Shown here: positions 1 through 10,824 of the stretch, piece by piece
Numbering within the stretch: the stretch's first letter is position 1
How the letters are laid out: each line of letters starts with the position of its first letter
DNA from: Dipteris shenzhenensis
Taxonomy: Eukaryota; Polypodiophyta; Polypodiopsida; Gleicheniales
Direction: 5' to 3' (one strand)
DNA length: 64,000 bases
Assembly: GCA_047967505.1 (NCBI GenBank)
Contig: CM106538.1
Translations under genes and position numbers: made by a program
Notes under the pieces: model-generated
The model's database searches: none
What the model was told of the DNA's origin: nothing
The model's input: the letters and a program-made list of their open reading frames with translations, nothing else

Positions 1-815
1 CTGTTTGCATTTTGGCCTCTCTGCCATCCACCACGACCTCTTTGGCTCCCCCTGCCTCTAAAGTTACCATGTCCTCCTCCATAGGACTGGTTTTCTTGAA
101 TTTGCTGCATATTTTGATTTTTGCCATGGCCTCCAGATCGGCCTGCTCTACCTTTGCCTCTACCTCTTCCAGCATTTGAGTAGAAGATAGTTTCTTTTGA
201 AGTTCCTCTTGAAGAATATGCAACACCATTTCTCTGCTCTTCAGAAATTAGAAGAGCAATCAACTCCCCAAAATCAGGAAAATTCTCACGGACGACAATG
301 GATGTCCGGAACTGTGCATAATCCTTTCCTAGACCATTCAAGGTCACAGAAACTAAATCATCATCTTCCACTGGTGACCGAATAGAAGCAAGTGCATCTA
401 CAATCTTCTTCACCTTCATGTGGTAGTCATTGATGCTCATATTTTCTCTTTGCACATTATGCAACTCCTGCTTGAGCTGAATTTTCTAGGCTTGCATATT
501 TGTGCTATACATTTTTGTCAAAGTATCCCACACCTCCTTCGGCATGCTTGCATCTTGAATATGCACAATCATAGAATTTGAAATACTAATAGACAGCCAG
601 TACATAACTTTTCTGGCTCTCTCATGCCATCCTTTAAATGCCTGCAACTCCTGTTGATTGGGAACATAAGGAATAACTGGTTCTTGTTCAGCTCCAGTAA
701 TGAACTCCCAATAGTCTTTTTCCTTAAGGAAATTCGTCATTCTAAACTTCCATGCTGGGAAGTTGTTCTTGTCAAGCTTTTCAGTGACTATCTGTGAAAG
801 AGCATCAGATACCAT
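1..815 (-). pseudogene. Ty1/copia gag fragment, 5' part of a polyprotein, open at the window edge
   Basis: The minus strand reads as the capsid (gag, UBN2/DUF4219-type) part of a Ty1/copia polyprotein, which packages retrotransposon RNA in cytoplasmic particles. I take the ATG at 813-815, whose product begins MVSDALSQIV and then has the family feature NFPAWKFRM followed by WEFITG. The frame continues with LNGLGKDYAQF and ends at the window edge in a Gly/Arg-rich stretch, as copia gag does before its zinc knuckle. A TAG at 487-489 interrupts the frame after MQA; the same frame continues on both sides, so it looks like one nonsense change. Protease, integrase and reverse transcriptase would lie left of base 1. 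The copy is probably inactive. Family assignment is secure; the exact start is less so. Confidence 0.85.
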
Positions 816-1349
816 TACAGTACACTGCAAAAATATTCTGTCACTGCAAAAAACACAACTTCTGCCTCACAAGGGCAAATCTGCAAAACTGACGAAAGTG
901 GTATTTGACCACACAGTCACTTCTTGGTGACGATTTTGCATCAACAGGCAATAAGAATGATTTTGTCACTCCTAATATCTCTGTGCATAGGCATACGATG
1001 CAATTTCTGTGGCAACTTTTCATCGACCTACAAAATAGTGGTGGCACATCAAAAACAAGGCACCTTTCTGAGTGCCTACGGAAAACTTCTGCCACCAAAA
1101 CGGGCCTCGAATAAAAAAATAATGTCACCAAGGGCTTTGCCCTTACTCGTAGCATATACTACCCTCTCGCCACACCACGAAGGGTATCCCAATCTGAGAC
1201 AGTGCACTCTTGCACTTTTTGGCTGTGCTATCTGTAGAGATTTACTCCCAAACTCGAAAAAGGAAAGCAACACTGATCCTCTTACCAAGACACCATGAAC
1301 TTGGTTTGCTTCCTTGAGCTCCTTACCATGAACCGAGCTCTGATATGAT

Positions 1350-1644
1350 GTGAAGAGAGTGGGAGAGAAGTAAGGAGTCTCACTTGCAGCTTTCTCACAT
1401 ACACAATGGGGGAATACACACATAGGTGGAGGCTGAAAACAGTTTTCCTCTTCTTATTTGTGAAAGCCAAAAAGAACTCTCTCTCTTAGTACAAAAGGAA
1501 TAGATGAACCCTATATGTGGGTCTCAAACCAAAATCAGCTAACCTAGGTGTCATACTAACTGAGCCACTAACTAGAGTACATAAAGATAGCTGTCATCCA
1601 GCTATTATTCATGGGCGGCATACCAACCACATCTACAGCTAACA
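1350..1644 (-). mobile_element. Probable 5' LTR of the copia element, with primer-binding-like site at its edge
   Basis: Upstream of the gag fragment the minus strand shows TCATATCAGAGC (1338-1349), a near match to the initiator-Met tRNA primer-binding site TGGTATCAGAGC usual in plant copia elements. It is preceded by a CACA end, so an LTR should end near 1350. A possible LTR start, TGTTAGCTG on the minus strand, lies at 1644. The 816-1337 stretch between PBS and gag would be the leader. The second LTR is outside the window, so boundaries are guesses. Confidence 0.35.
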
Positions 1645-3634
1645 AGTCGGTGACATAAATGCACAACGTGACAAAGTGAGGATCGTACTCTCCTAGTCAC
1701 TGATACTGCAAGGTGGTTAGATATGAGTTATATTCCATCACCTCCCCTTAGTGCATGCATTGCTACTTAAGGTGGTCAAGTGTGGTTTCGATATCTTAAT
1801 ACCTCCCCTGAGTGCTTTCATAGCTACTCTCAGGTGGTCAGGTTTGATTTACAAAGCATAGGCAAGGTTGGCAAGGTTTTTTTTTTTTTTTGGTTTCTCA
1901 ATACATTCCATTGATGCCACCTTTTGGCTCATGGCTTGATGATGATGCTGTGTAGTTGACCTGCTGGTTCTTTAATTTGCAATCTTCTTCCTTGTATAGC
2001 TTCATGCATGATGCTTTGTTCTTCCATGTGCCTTGATGCTTTGTGTGAATGCCATGCTTCGTGCTATGGTCATCTCATGCACTTGTGCTTTTGGCATGCT
2101 TATGACAATGATGTGTGCATTCATGCTTTGGTTTGTCAGTTGTTGCAAAGGTCTTACCATGAGCTTTATTTTGCTTCAATGGCAGTGTCTAATTGTTAAC
2201 AATGATTTTAACTTGACATGCGCATAGAGCTCAAAAAGGCGATCACTTTTCCTTTTTGGAGCATGTGCAAATTCTTCCTGGATTGGAAGTTACGCTTTGT
2301 TGAAGCTTTTGTGAAGAAGAGGGGGCCTTGATGATGTGGCATAGGGATTCACATGCAGAACTTGGCAGGGGCTATGTGCTTAGGTGGCACTTAACTAATC
2401 TTACCCTAACCACGGTTATTGCTGGTGAGTTAACTTAACCATGGTTTCTTTTGGGTTGCTTGACCATTGACCAAGGTTGAACTAACCCTAGTGACTACAA
2501 ACTCAACCAAGGGTATTTTGACTAACCTAGCTAGTTATCATCTTGCCACGTGTCATTTTCCTATTTACGTTAGAGAAGGAGAAGGTGGGAAGGCGTCGAT
2601 TTCTTTTGCTCTTGCTGTTGTGATGCTTGAGGTGGTGCTGTCAATGCATTTGTTGATGCTGCTGCTGTCACTCATGTCAGCCTGTGAAGGAGCCGAGGAG
2701 CCGCAGTGGGCTTGATAGCCCTGTGAAGCAATGAGCCTTGGAAGTATGGCATTGGTTGCTTGCTATGAGGGAGGCCAGTCGGGAGTGCTATTTGGTGCTG
2801 CAAATCGCGGGTGCTGTAGAGCCGCCATCGAGCCTTGCTAAGTCGGTTGGTTGTGTGAGAAGCCAGGAGTCAATGGAGCTGGGAGAGTGGCATTGTGTGT
2901 GTTGCCTAGCCTATTGGAGCAAAAGGTCATAGGAGAGCTCAACCATGAGCGTTGAAGGCTATGAGCCTGGAGAGCCATTGCTGTAGGCTTGAAGCTTAGT
3001 CTATGTTGTCCTGGCGGTGCATATGCATTGCGAAGCTTGTCGAAATAAAGTCCCAAAGGTGATCATCAGCTATCCAGGTCTGTTTAATGTCCTTCTCTAT
3101 CCCTCGCCTTAATTTACCTGGGAGTGTTACTCGTGCAGACACCATCAAGGGTCTAACCTGCTTTGGAGTCGACCCCAGTGCTCAATCTTGCAAAAGCCGT
3201 TGAAGCTGATTTGGTTTGGTCGGAGATCAAGCTATGTGTCCATTGGAAGAAAACGGTCTCAGGGAAGTTGATTAGGCTGTTGAGGATAGGCAGCTGCTGC
3301 ATTGGCATTGCTCATTACCGAGCTGATAAACATTCGGTGTTGGAGGTCACTGCAGATCATATAAGCTAGAGTCTGCGTGTTGTTGAAGAGGAGTCAGAGC
3401 TGGTAGTTGCAGGTGATGTCTGCTATGAGACTGTTGGCAACTATGGAGCTTTTGCTATGAGTATAGGACTCATAGGAAACCTCACAAATCTCTCTTTCTC
3501 TCAAACTCAATTAGTCATGAATGGAATGAACAAATGGAAAAGAGCGGAAATCTTTCAACAGGAGAATAAAAGAATGAACACTAAAAGAGAACACTCAACC
3601 TCAATCTAAAACTAATCTAGGAGAACTAGACCTA
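1645..3634. other. No gene recognised
   Basis: I see no coding region with a recognisable domain. Short open frames here are compositionally ordinary. The stretch holds a poly-T run near 1877-1892, a loose duplication of about 60 bp (units starting near 1739 and 1800, sharing CTCCCC and AGGTGGTCA), and the left copy of a 35-bp direct repeat. It may be the interior of a decayed minus-strand LTR element whose primer site is at 3635-3647. Confidence 0.5.
1669..1703. repeat. 35-bp direct repeat, left copy
   Basis: This 35-bp segment, beginning TGACAAAGTGAGGATCG, recurs exactly at 3648-3682. The right copy abuts a primer-binding site, which suggests both copies are 3' ends of LTRs on the minus strand. 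Similarity stops at the edges of the 35 bp, so full LTRs are not demonstrated. Confidence 0.8.
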
Positions 3635-3647
3635 GGTTCTGATACCA
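3635..3647 (-). other. Putative tRNA primer-binding site of a minus-strand LTR retrotransposon
   Basis: The minus strand reads TGGTATCAGAACC directly after a CA end at 3648-3649. That is the layout LTR end / PBS for initiator-Met tRNA. No gag or pol is recognisable downstream on the minus strand, so the element would be deleted or non-autonomous. Confidence 0.55.
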
Positions 3648-3682
3648 TGACAAAGTGAGGATCGTACTCTCCTAGTCACTGA
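3648..3682. repeat. 35-bp direct repeat, right copy
   Basis: Identical by eye to 1669-1703. Here it sits immediately outside the primer-binding site at 3635-3647, where the 3' end of a minus-strand LTR would be. Confidence 0.8.
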
Positions 3683-3689
3683 GACAACA

Positions 3690-4228
3690 TCCTAATACAA
3701 CACTAATCTAAGGAGGATGCAACCTAAGTGCAAACATGATGAAGAGAGTGCTCATGACATGTACCTCAAGTCAATTAGGTTCCAAGATAGATTAGCTTGG
3801 ACTCATAAAGAGAATCTTGAGATAGTGCAAAGTGCTTGATTGATATTACTTCAAATCAATGGTCACCCTAGCATATCACGAGTGGAGCTCGATATCTCAA
3901 CAATATTGTTGTACTTTATCAATTTAGAATCTCTATTGTAGTTTTTTGTTCTTTGGTAAAAGCAATAACAAGCTAGGGTTGACAGGCATTACCTATCTAC
4001 CCACTTGAAGCTATGCTATTCTAACAACTAGTTTCTCTTGGATGGTGGCAGAGGTAAGTGGACCCTGACCTTGGGGCTTGGACTACTTAATGGATTTGAC
4101 ACTTTTTACCAATTGTATACAGATTTTATGTACACCCATAAGATGAGAAGTTTATTATCCACCCTTATTTGAGCATCGTGTGCTATGTTGTTTATAGGTT
4201 TTATTTGTTAAACACACACACACACACA

Positions 4229-4276
<48 letters not shown>

Positions 4277-5660
4277 GGGGGGTGGAAGAGATCATATGTG
4301 GATTTACAAGGACATTTCAGATGACTAATGTCTTTAAAAACAGAGATGAAGGGAGCTATTGTTAGTCATATGGTACTAGAATAGGGATTATGGAGATGTA
4401 AATCAGAGATATCAAGGTAGATTAGAGTCTATTCTACTAAAGAACATCAGGAACGAGCATGGGGAATGGATCCCCCAACTTCATAGAAAATATTCTTGTA
4501 CCAGAATGCAACAGACTAATCATGAGTGTTATAAAGCTAAATGGAAGGATGCAGAGGGCTTCTCTAGACGTTAGAAGGGGAGAATCGTATATTTGAAATG
4601 TTTCCCAGTAGTGCAAGATAGTCAAGTGGGTGTATATTCAACATATTTTCATGCATTCAAACATATATGTGCATCCAAATGAGGCCCTTCCACATCATAG
4701 GCCCAATTGTAAGTAGTATATAGTGTACTTCAATCATGCTTAAATGTTTTTGAATTTAGTTGGGGACACTCACATAAATCTCTTATCCCTTGCATTTGCT
4801 TTGAAGATTTGTACCCCTTTAAATCTATAGAGTGTTAGCTTGCAACATCACTAAGATCGCTAGTCTTCAGTTTAAAGGTCACCCACCAGTAGAGTTGAAG
4901 AAGGATGTGATGTTTATTTTACAACTCAAAGTTCATCTTGCAAGATGAAGAAGGTCACTATAGAACATTAGAATATCTTCCATTGCCTCCTTTTAACAAT
5001 CCTAAGTGGCAACTTCCAAGTACATACATCAGCAAGTCTTATAGAAAGAATGTTCCATGATGTGAGAACTGCTATGAAGCCAAGTACTAGTGGAAGAAAT
5101 GCTAGGTTGAGCATTCCCATGCTTTGTAGATTTTTTTCCTAATTGTAGGTAATTGAGAAAAACAAAGATAACATATACATGCAAGAGCTTAGATCTAGAC
5201 TGACAATGCAAATTGTTTGACAAAGGATGGATAATAAGAACATGTCATTTTGAATATTTTAATACAATGTTGATTGAAAATTTTGGATGTGACATTTTAG
5301 TGAGTTAGTTTGTATAGAACATGATCATGTTGTAGGATAGTATGTATTGACAAATTCCAACTTTAGCAAGTACTTCCTTGGAAGGAAAAATCTCTGCATG
5401 CCTTTTGCATATAGAAAGTGGTGATGGAAAGACTTGTAGTAGGAAGAAATGGATGATAACATGCATAATGGGACTCGTAGTCCCATTGTTGAGATAATTA
5501 TTTCTCAGCAAGGACATTCTAATACATCTGCCCTTTGAGGCTAATGAATAAAAGATATTTTTATGTTCTATTATTGTTCCCATGTTATTATACATGTTAC
5601 ATGATGCTTTCCATCAGTTTATGCAAGTTTAGTGTGAATATGAGTGGTCAAATGATGTTT
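3690..5660. other. Non-coding stretch with a microsatellite
   Basis: AT-rich sequence without a recognisable gene. The longest open frames show no domain and no codon pattern I would trust. The CA/GA microsatellite at 4211-4273 is the only distinct feature. Confidence 0.5.
4211..4273. repeat. (CA)n(GA)n microsatellite
   Basis: About ten CA dinucleotides followed directly by about twenty GA dinucleotides and a short G run. A simple compound microsatellite. Confidence 0.95.
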
Positions 5661-5663
5661 TTT

Positions 5664-6081
5664 CACCGTGGTGCAGAAGGCAAATGTGTTCGGCATCGCA
5701 CGGGGACCCAAAAATGGCAAAACCCGCTATGGCACGTATGGGGCCTGTTTGACTCTTGTATGAAAAATACTTCGTTTTCGAAAAGCTCACCACTGTTTCC
5801 GTTTCCCACAGGACAAGGTTCTTCTATGGTTATGCTCAAGAATGAGGGGGCTCCCTGATTGTTCTCATTTACTTGGATGCCGCTGGTGCCCAGATTTTCC
5901 CGGCCTGACTGTGAGGCCTCATTTGCACAAGGAATAGTGCTAATTTCCAAATCGTCAGAGCTCTGTGCCACGGCCTGATTCCGCGCCAATGGTCAAACAG
6001 GCCCCATACGTGCCATAGCGGGTTTTGCCATTTTTGGGTCCCCGTGCGATGCCGAACACATTTGCCTTCTGCACCACGGTG
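5664..6081. mobile_element. 418-bp element with perfect 90-bp terminal inverted repeats
   Basis: Bases 5664-5753 (starting CACCGTGGTGCAGAAGG) are the exact reverse complement of 5992-6081; I found no mismatch in 90 bp. The two arms enclose 238 bp of sequence clearly richer in GC than the AT-rich flanks, which encodes no transposase, so this is a non-autonomous, foldback or MITE-like element. The interior is open on the minus strand from 5989 down, with a protein-like composition (MARNQAVAQSSDDLE, then SGIQVNENNQG and ENEVFFIQESN), which may be a captured gene fragment. I could not find a clear target-site duplication. The outer 10 bases, CACCGTGGTG and CACCACGGTG, match in direct orientation at 8 of 10 positions. 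Superfamily unassigned. Perfect arms imply recent mobility or conversion. Confidence 0.85.
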
Positions 6082-6305
6082 AGATTCTTATTGGATTGCT
6101 TAGAAATGACCATTATAGTGCAAATATTTATCTGATCGCATGCTTTTGAACAGAATAGTGAATGAAAATATTAATGCCAACAACAATTAAAGTTACAAAA
6201 TACAATGACAGTATAAAATAAATTTTGTAAAAGAACACAAAATGGGGTACTATATAAAAAGTATAGCTGTATTCATATAAATTAAATTTTCTATACAATA
6301 AGGCT

Positions 6306-7053
6306 TCAGAGCCTTTCTCTCTTCTCTAAAACACTGAGAACATCGGGCTTTGAATTCCCAAATACACTCCTAGCTCTAAACCTAGTCGATAGAGAGTCAA
6401 TGCTATTGTTGTTGCTAGCTAGGGACATGGCTGTTGCCGTCAATGCCATACCTTGAAAATTGGTTCCAAAGGCATTGAGGGCAGCCATGCGATTCACCAA
6501 AATGACCTTGTCAGCATTGCGATTAATGTCAGCATGACCAATCATGCTTGACAAGGCCTTGCACTTCAGGAGGTCATCAGTGCCATGTGGAGCAAACTTT
6601 TTGTGGATAACCACAAAGTGCCCTTTTGCTTGGCCAAGGTAATGTGCCAGTGAGTGATCTCGGACGAAGCTATTGCGAACAAGGCATTGCCGAGATGAGA
6701 ATAGGTCGACCTCAAATGCCTCCTGCAACAGTCCAACATTACATTAGAATTCCATTAAAGCAAAAGTATACCAAGAGAGAAGAAATTCAAAGCTCATAGT
6801 TTCTTACCACTATGGAGTCATCATGCTCAATCCCTTCCTCTTTGTCAATGAGGATGGATCGAAAGGCCTCCTGTTGTCTGGAGTGAGATGTGGAGGCTTC
6901 TTCTGGAACATCAGGTAATGGGTTGAGGGGGGGGGATAGTTTGAGTGGTCCTCGGTGTAAGAGGAGTAGCCAATAGGGGCTGTTTGCAGGTCTGCCCACC
7001 CTCCACCGCAACATGGCATTGCCCCACAAAAAGGAGCACTCCCATTGGTACAT
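6306..7053 (-). CDS. Unidentified two-exon gene or gene fragment
   Basis: I do not recognise this product. Two minus-strand open segments join across a plausible 85-bp intron (6807-6723; donor GTG|GTAAGA, acceptor TTGCAG|GAGG). Exon 1 ends in an acidic stretch (EEGIEHDDSIV) and exon 2 reads EAFEVDLFSSRQ to a TGA at 6306-6308, with an Asn/Ala-rich middle (GHADINRNADKVIL) and a basic end. I saw no membrane segment and no catalytic motif. The upstream start is uncertain; 7053 is the first ATG of the open segment. A 31-bp motif just upstream (7101-7131) recurs upstream of the transposase-like gene at 16.8-19.7 kb in the same orientation, so this may belong to a related mobile element. Confidence 0.35.
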
Positions 7054-7100
7054 CTCAAATACCTCACTAATCCCTTAAAATTAGAAAACACTAATTGGGG

Positions 7101-7131
7101 CCCCTTTAGAGACCCCAATTCCCCCTAATGT
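7101..7131. repeat. Short motif shared with 20335-20365
   Basis: The 31 bp containing GAGACCCCAATTC and CCCCTAATG match 20335-20365 at roughly nine in ten positions. Both copies lie 5' of minus-strand genes, so they may mark one end of a mobile-element family. Here the motif also sits in a short palindrome, ATTGGGG...CCCCAAT. Confidence 0.5.
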
Positions 7132-7790
7132 GTGCCAACTCTCCCACCACATGAGCGAGTAGTTACATGAACATGTGGTTCTATGTACTATGCAATTTGT
7201 GCCCAGATGATCATGCTTTCACATGACCATATGATTATATACACAGCCAACTTTCTATCCACATCAATGTGTGGTTATATGCAAGATTTGAACAATACTA
7301 TGTAATTATATATAACAATAACATGAAGATTTTTCATGCAAATAAAAAACCATTTTTAAGTGTGTTTCATTTCTTGTATACTTTCATTATAAATCTTTAC
7401 ATTTGTAATTTGGAGTGAAGATGTGAGTTATGGTCAATTGGCATGCCTTGCCATCTACACCAATATCACGTGGAGCAATTGATATGAGTAGTCATCTACG
7501 AGGCACATTTAAAGACCAAGTACTTTAATAATATAATTTCATGTCATTCATAGGAAATGAAGCAAATATTTACTGAAAACGAGTATGTGCTTATCATAAT
7601 AGTATTCGAAATAAGAAAAGACAATTATACCCCAGTGTTACATCATGGCCATTGCACGTGAGGACAATTATTTGTCATTATTGGAGCATGTAGATGTATT
7701 GCCTACAACCCATCAATTTGAAAGACATGATTCACATGAGGTAGGAACAATATTACTATGTAAATTCATCATGAATTGTTGAAAGGATAT

Positions 7791-10640
7791 TTGTTACATC
7801 CACAAATGGATTATCTAATTCTCATGGATTAACAATTGAGACATCATTATGTCCATTTTTGTACCCTTTTGGACATGGTAGCCATGATGGTAAGTTGTTT
7901 TTAAATGTGTGCTAAAAAATGAGAACAGGTTCACTATTCTTAATATTCACACTCTACAAGCCATACTTGTTGCTAATGTACCAAATTTGACAAGCAATCA
8001 TTATTGCAAACTACAATTCTACAAAGAGATATTGACCAACAAAGATGGCAGGATCCAAGAGTATCTCACCATGAGATAATGAGCGTGATCAAGTTTTAAG
8101 TACCACGGTCGATACCTGGATCCCCTTCATGGCATCGTGGAAACTTGAAAGATCTAATGGAAATGGTTGAAACATGGGGACTCCCTAAATATTTCTTACA
8201 CTCACAGCAGATGGGGTATCAAACACAAGATGGTGTGAGATCGATGAAACAAAAGAAATTGTGAGACAATTCAATAAAAAATTGACATGGAGAGATTGTC
8301 TAGTTGAGTGCGCAGTACTATTTCACGTTCAACTACAACAGTTCTTGTCCAAATATATTATATCTAACAAAGGACTACTAGGAAGAGTCAAGCATCACAT
8401 AGTGAGATACAAGATCCAGAATCATGGATCAATGCATGCTCATATAATGTTGTGGATTGAGGAGGCCGATATTGAAATTATATCAAATCAAATTGATGCA
8501 CATATAACCTACCTGAATGACTTGGATACACTACTTGAGAATTCCTTGGAAAAGAAGCTTCATGATTTTGTGAAAAGAAAGCAAATTCATACATGCTGAG
8601 CAGCATGCATTTTGTTGGACTCAAATAGCAGTCACAATTGCAAATATGGATTTGCATTTGGTATCCATTCAAAAACTAGACCCACATTGGATCCTGTTAC
8701 ACTTAGATGGCTCTATTATCAGCCATCTCTTAAGCATCAAAACGTTGTTCCATATCATGCTGGCATACTACTATTGTGGCAAGCATACATGAATATTCAG
8801 AGAATAACAAATACAGGCCTATCATACTACCTCTTAAAGTATGCTATGCAAATAAAACCGATGGGACATATGAACTTGAACATCGAAGATGCAAAGCTCC
8901 TCGGACTTGAGAATCTAGATCCTTTGAAATTGAAATTGATAGCTGCATGCATTTTATCAAAGCCAGCATCACCAATAGAGGCAGCACTATCATGCTTGCA
9001 AATTCCCATTATACAAAGGAGTGAGGCTATATACTTCATAGATTCATCTCCACCATCATTATACCATTGATATCTTTGAGAGAACTGTGTTACAACAATG
9101 CATCCAGTAGATACATATTGTGGCCAACCAAACCTCATGGAGAACCTCACATTCTATGAATTATGAAAGAAATATGAGATTCAAAAGGCAAGTGCAAGGG
9201 CTCTTCAAATGGAATCATGAAAGACTCTTTTGGTAACTATCATATCCTTCGACACACATTGTGTGCACTGATTACCATCCTGCTCATCATTTTGAAGGAT
9301 TTTTCTATAATCTTTTAATGAAGCACACACATTTCAGAAATGAGAATGAGCTCATTTCACAAAGAAAGGTCATACTTCTTGAAATGCCATATATGACACC
9401 TCATACAAATAGAAGACGAATTGAATCAATCGTTAAACAATATTGCAACAAGGTCCACATGCTTATTGATGAGAATCAGCACCAAGTAACAAATATGATT
9501 CTGCAAAAGAGTCCACTACATGCATTGAATGGAAATTGCATAACATCAACATACCTCAATGAAGGAGATAACATCAACAACAGATCTCGAATCTCAATCC
9601 TCTGAATGATAGATGAATTCAAGGAATTTGAAAATTCCACTCTATCATATGAGCAACAAGACGTTTACGATAAAAATACTAAATTCCCAGGAGGCCTTCA
9701 TGTGATTTGTGGTACACCAGTATTAGGAAAGGCCTTCATGATCAAATACATCACTCATAAGTACATAGAGCAAGGAAAATCAGTTGTTCTTATAGCCACA
9801 ACAAGCACAATGGCATGAAGACTCAATTGCTTAGAAACTATAGTCCATCATCAATTTTCTCTTCCAAAGAAGCATAATATGTTTTGTGCATACCTTCTAG
9901 TAACCAACGAACACTATCAAGATGTAAAATGTGTAGAACTCATCACCATTGATGAAATCTCGATGATGACTTGCTAGATGCTAAACATAGTTGTCAAATA
10001 GTTGTGCGAGGCTTGTAATCAGACACTACTACAACCATTCGACCAAAAAAGAAAGCTCTTGTTTGGAGGCATGGCACAACTACCACCTGTTTGCAAATGC
10101 AAAATTCAAGAGAACTAGTACTGTTGAAAGTGCCACATCTGTAGCTCGGGCTTTTGGACAATTGCTAGCTTCTCATTTCTACAAATGTCTATACGTCCTC
10201 TCGAAGATCCTGTATATGTCAAATTTCTTAACATTATTAGAATGCAAAAGCCTAGCATAGAAAAGATTCACTACTACTTAGGTGACATGATCATCGATGA
10301 AATTGAAGTAGCCCAATCTATTAACAGCAATACAACTATACTTTGTACTCACCAGAATGATACACACCAGAATGAGCTCATTCTACATAAACAATTCAGT
10401 GCATGAGAAATCAAGAAAATTAATGAGTTTGAATGCAGATAACATAATTGAGTTACAAGAATGGCTAAAGGATTCCGATTTCCACTCTTACAGGAAATCG
10501 CCAATCAGAGCATGAATTATGATTACTGAGAATATAGATCTCTCTATTGGAGCTACAAACGGTGCAATTGCAATAGTTGTTGCATTAGATAATGACAACC
10601 AAACAAACAATTTAAAGAAAATAAACTGGAATACATCATA
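7791..10640 (+). pseudogene. Helitron Rep/helicase (RepHel), degenerate
   Basis: Remains of the large protein that moves Helitron rolling-circle transposons, joining a HUH replication-initiator nuclease to a Pif1-family DNA helicase. In order: a Helitron-like N-terminal part (about 8110-8290, VETWGLPKYF); the HUH motif as GSMHAHIMLWI (about 8430-8460); the tyrosine motif as SYYLLKYAMQ (about 8823-8852); a helicase with Walker A degraded to GTPVLGKAF (about 9710) and Walker B-like TIDEISMM (about 9947-9968); and the helicase C-terminal signature ENIDLSIGATNGAIAIV (about 10530-10580). It is broken by several stops (for example near 8599, 9070, 9605 and 9818) and by frameshifts, one near 8198. 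The 3' end is cut by gypsy sequence at about 10640, so no terminal hairpin or CTRR end is visible. Confidence 0.88.
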
Positions 10641-10649
10641 AGGTTTAGG

Positions 10650-10740
10650 GGTACCTGCAATGTTTTCCATACTTCACGAGAGATGAAGTTATAGCTCGCT
10701 CCCGGATCCACGAGTGCCTAGATGCATAAGATCGGGCCCT
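10650..10740 (-). pseudogene. Retropepsin fragment of a Ty3/gypsy element
   Basis: The minus strand encodes ALVDPGASYNFIS followed by REVWKTLQVP, the active-site region of a gypsy aspartic protease (D-x-G-A type with DPGA here). An in-frame TAG precedes it. It lies downstream of the integrase end of the neighbouring minus-strand gypsy element, which is the wrong order for one element, so it must be a separate fragment or a rearrangement. It directly abuts the truncated Helitron. Confidence 0.7.
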
Positions 10741-10824
10741 GCAATTTGACATTAACCTAGCTAGATCTATCATCAGTTCATTAATCAATCTAGGATGTTT
10801 GAGTGTTGCCATAAGCAAGTCCAA

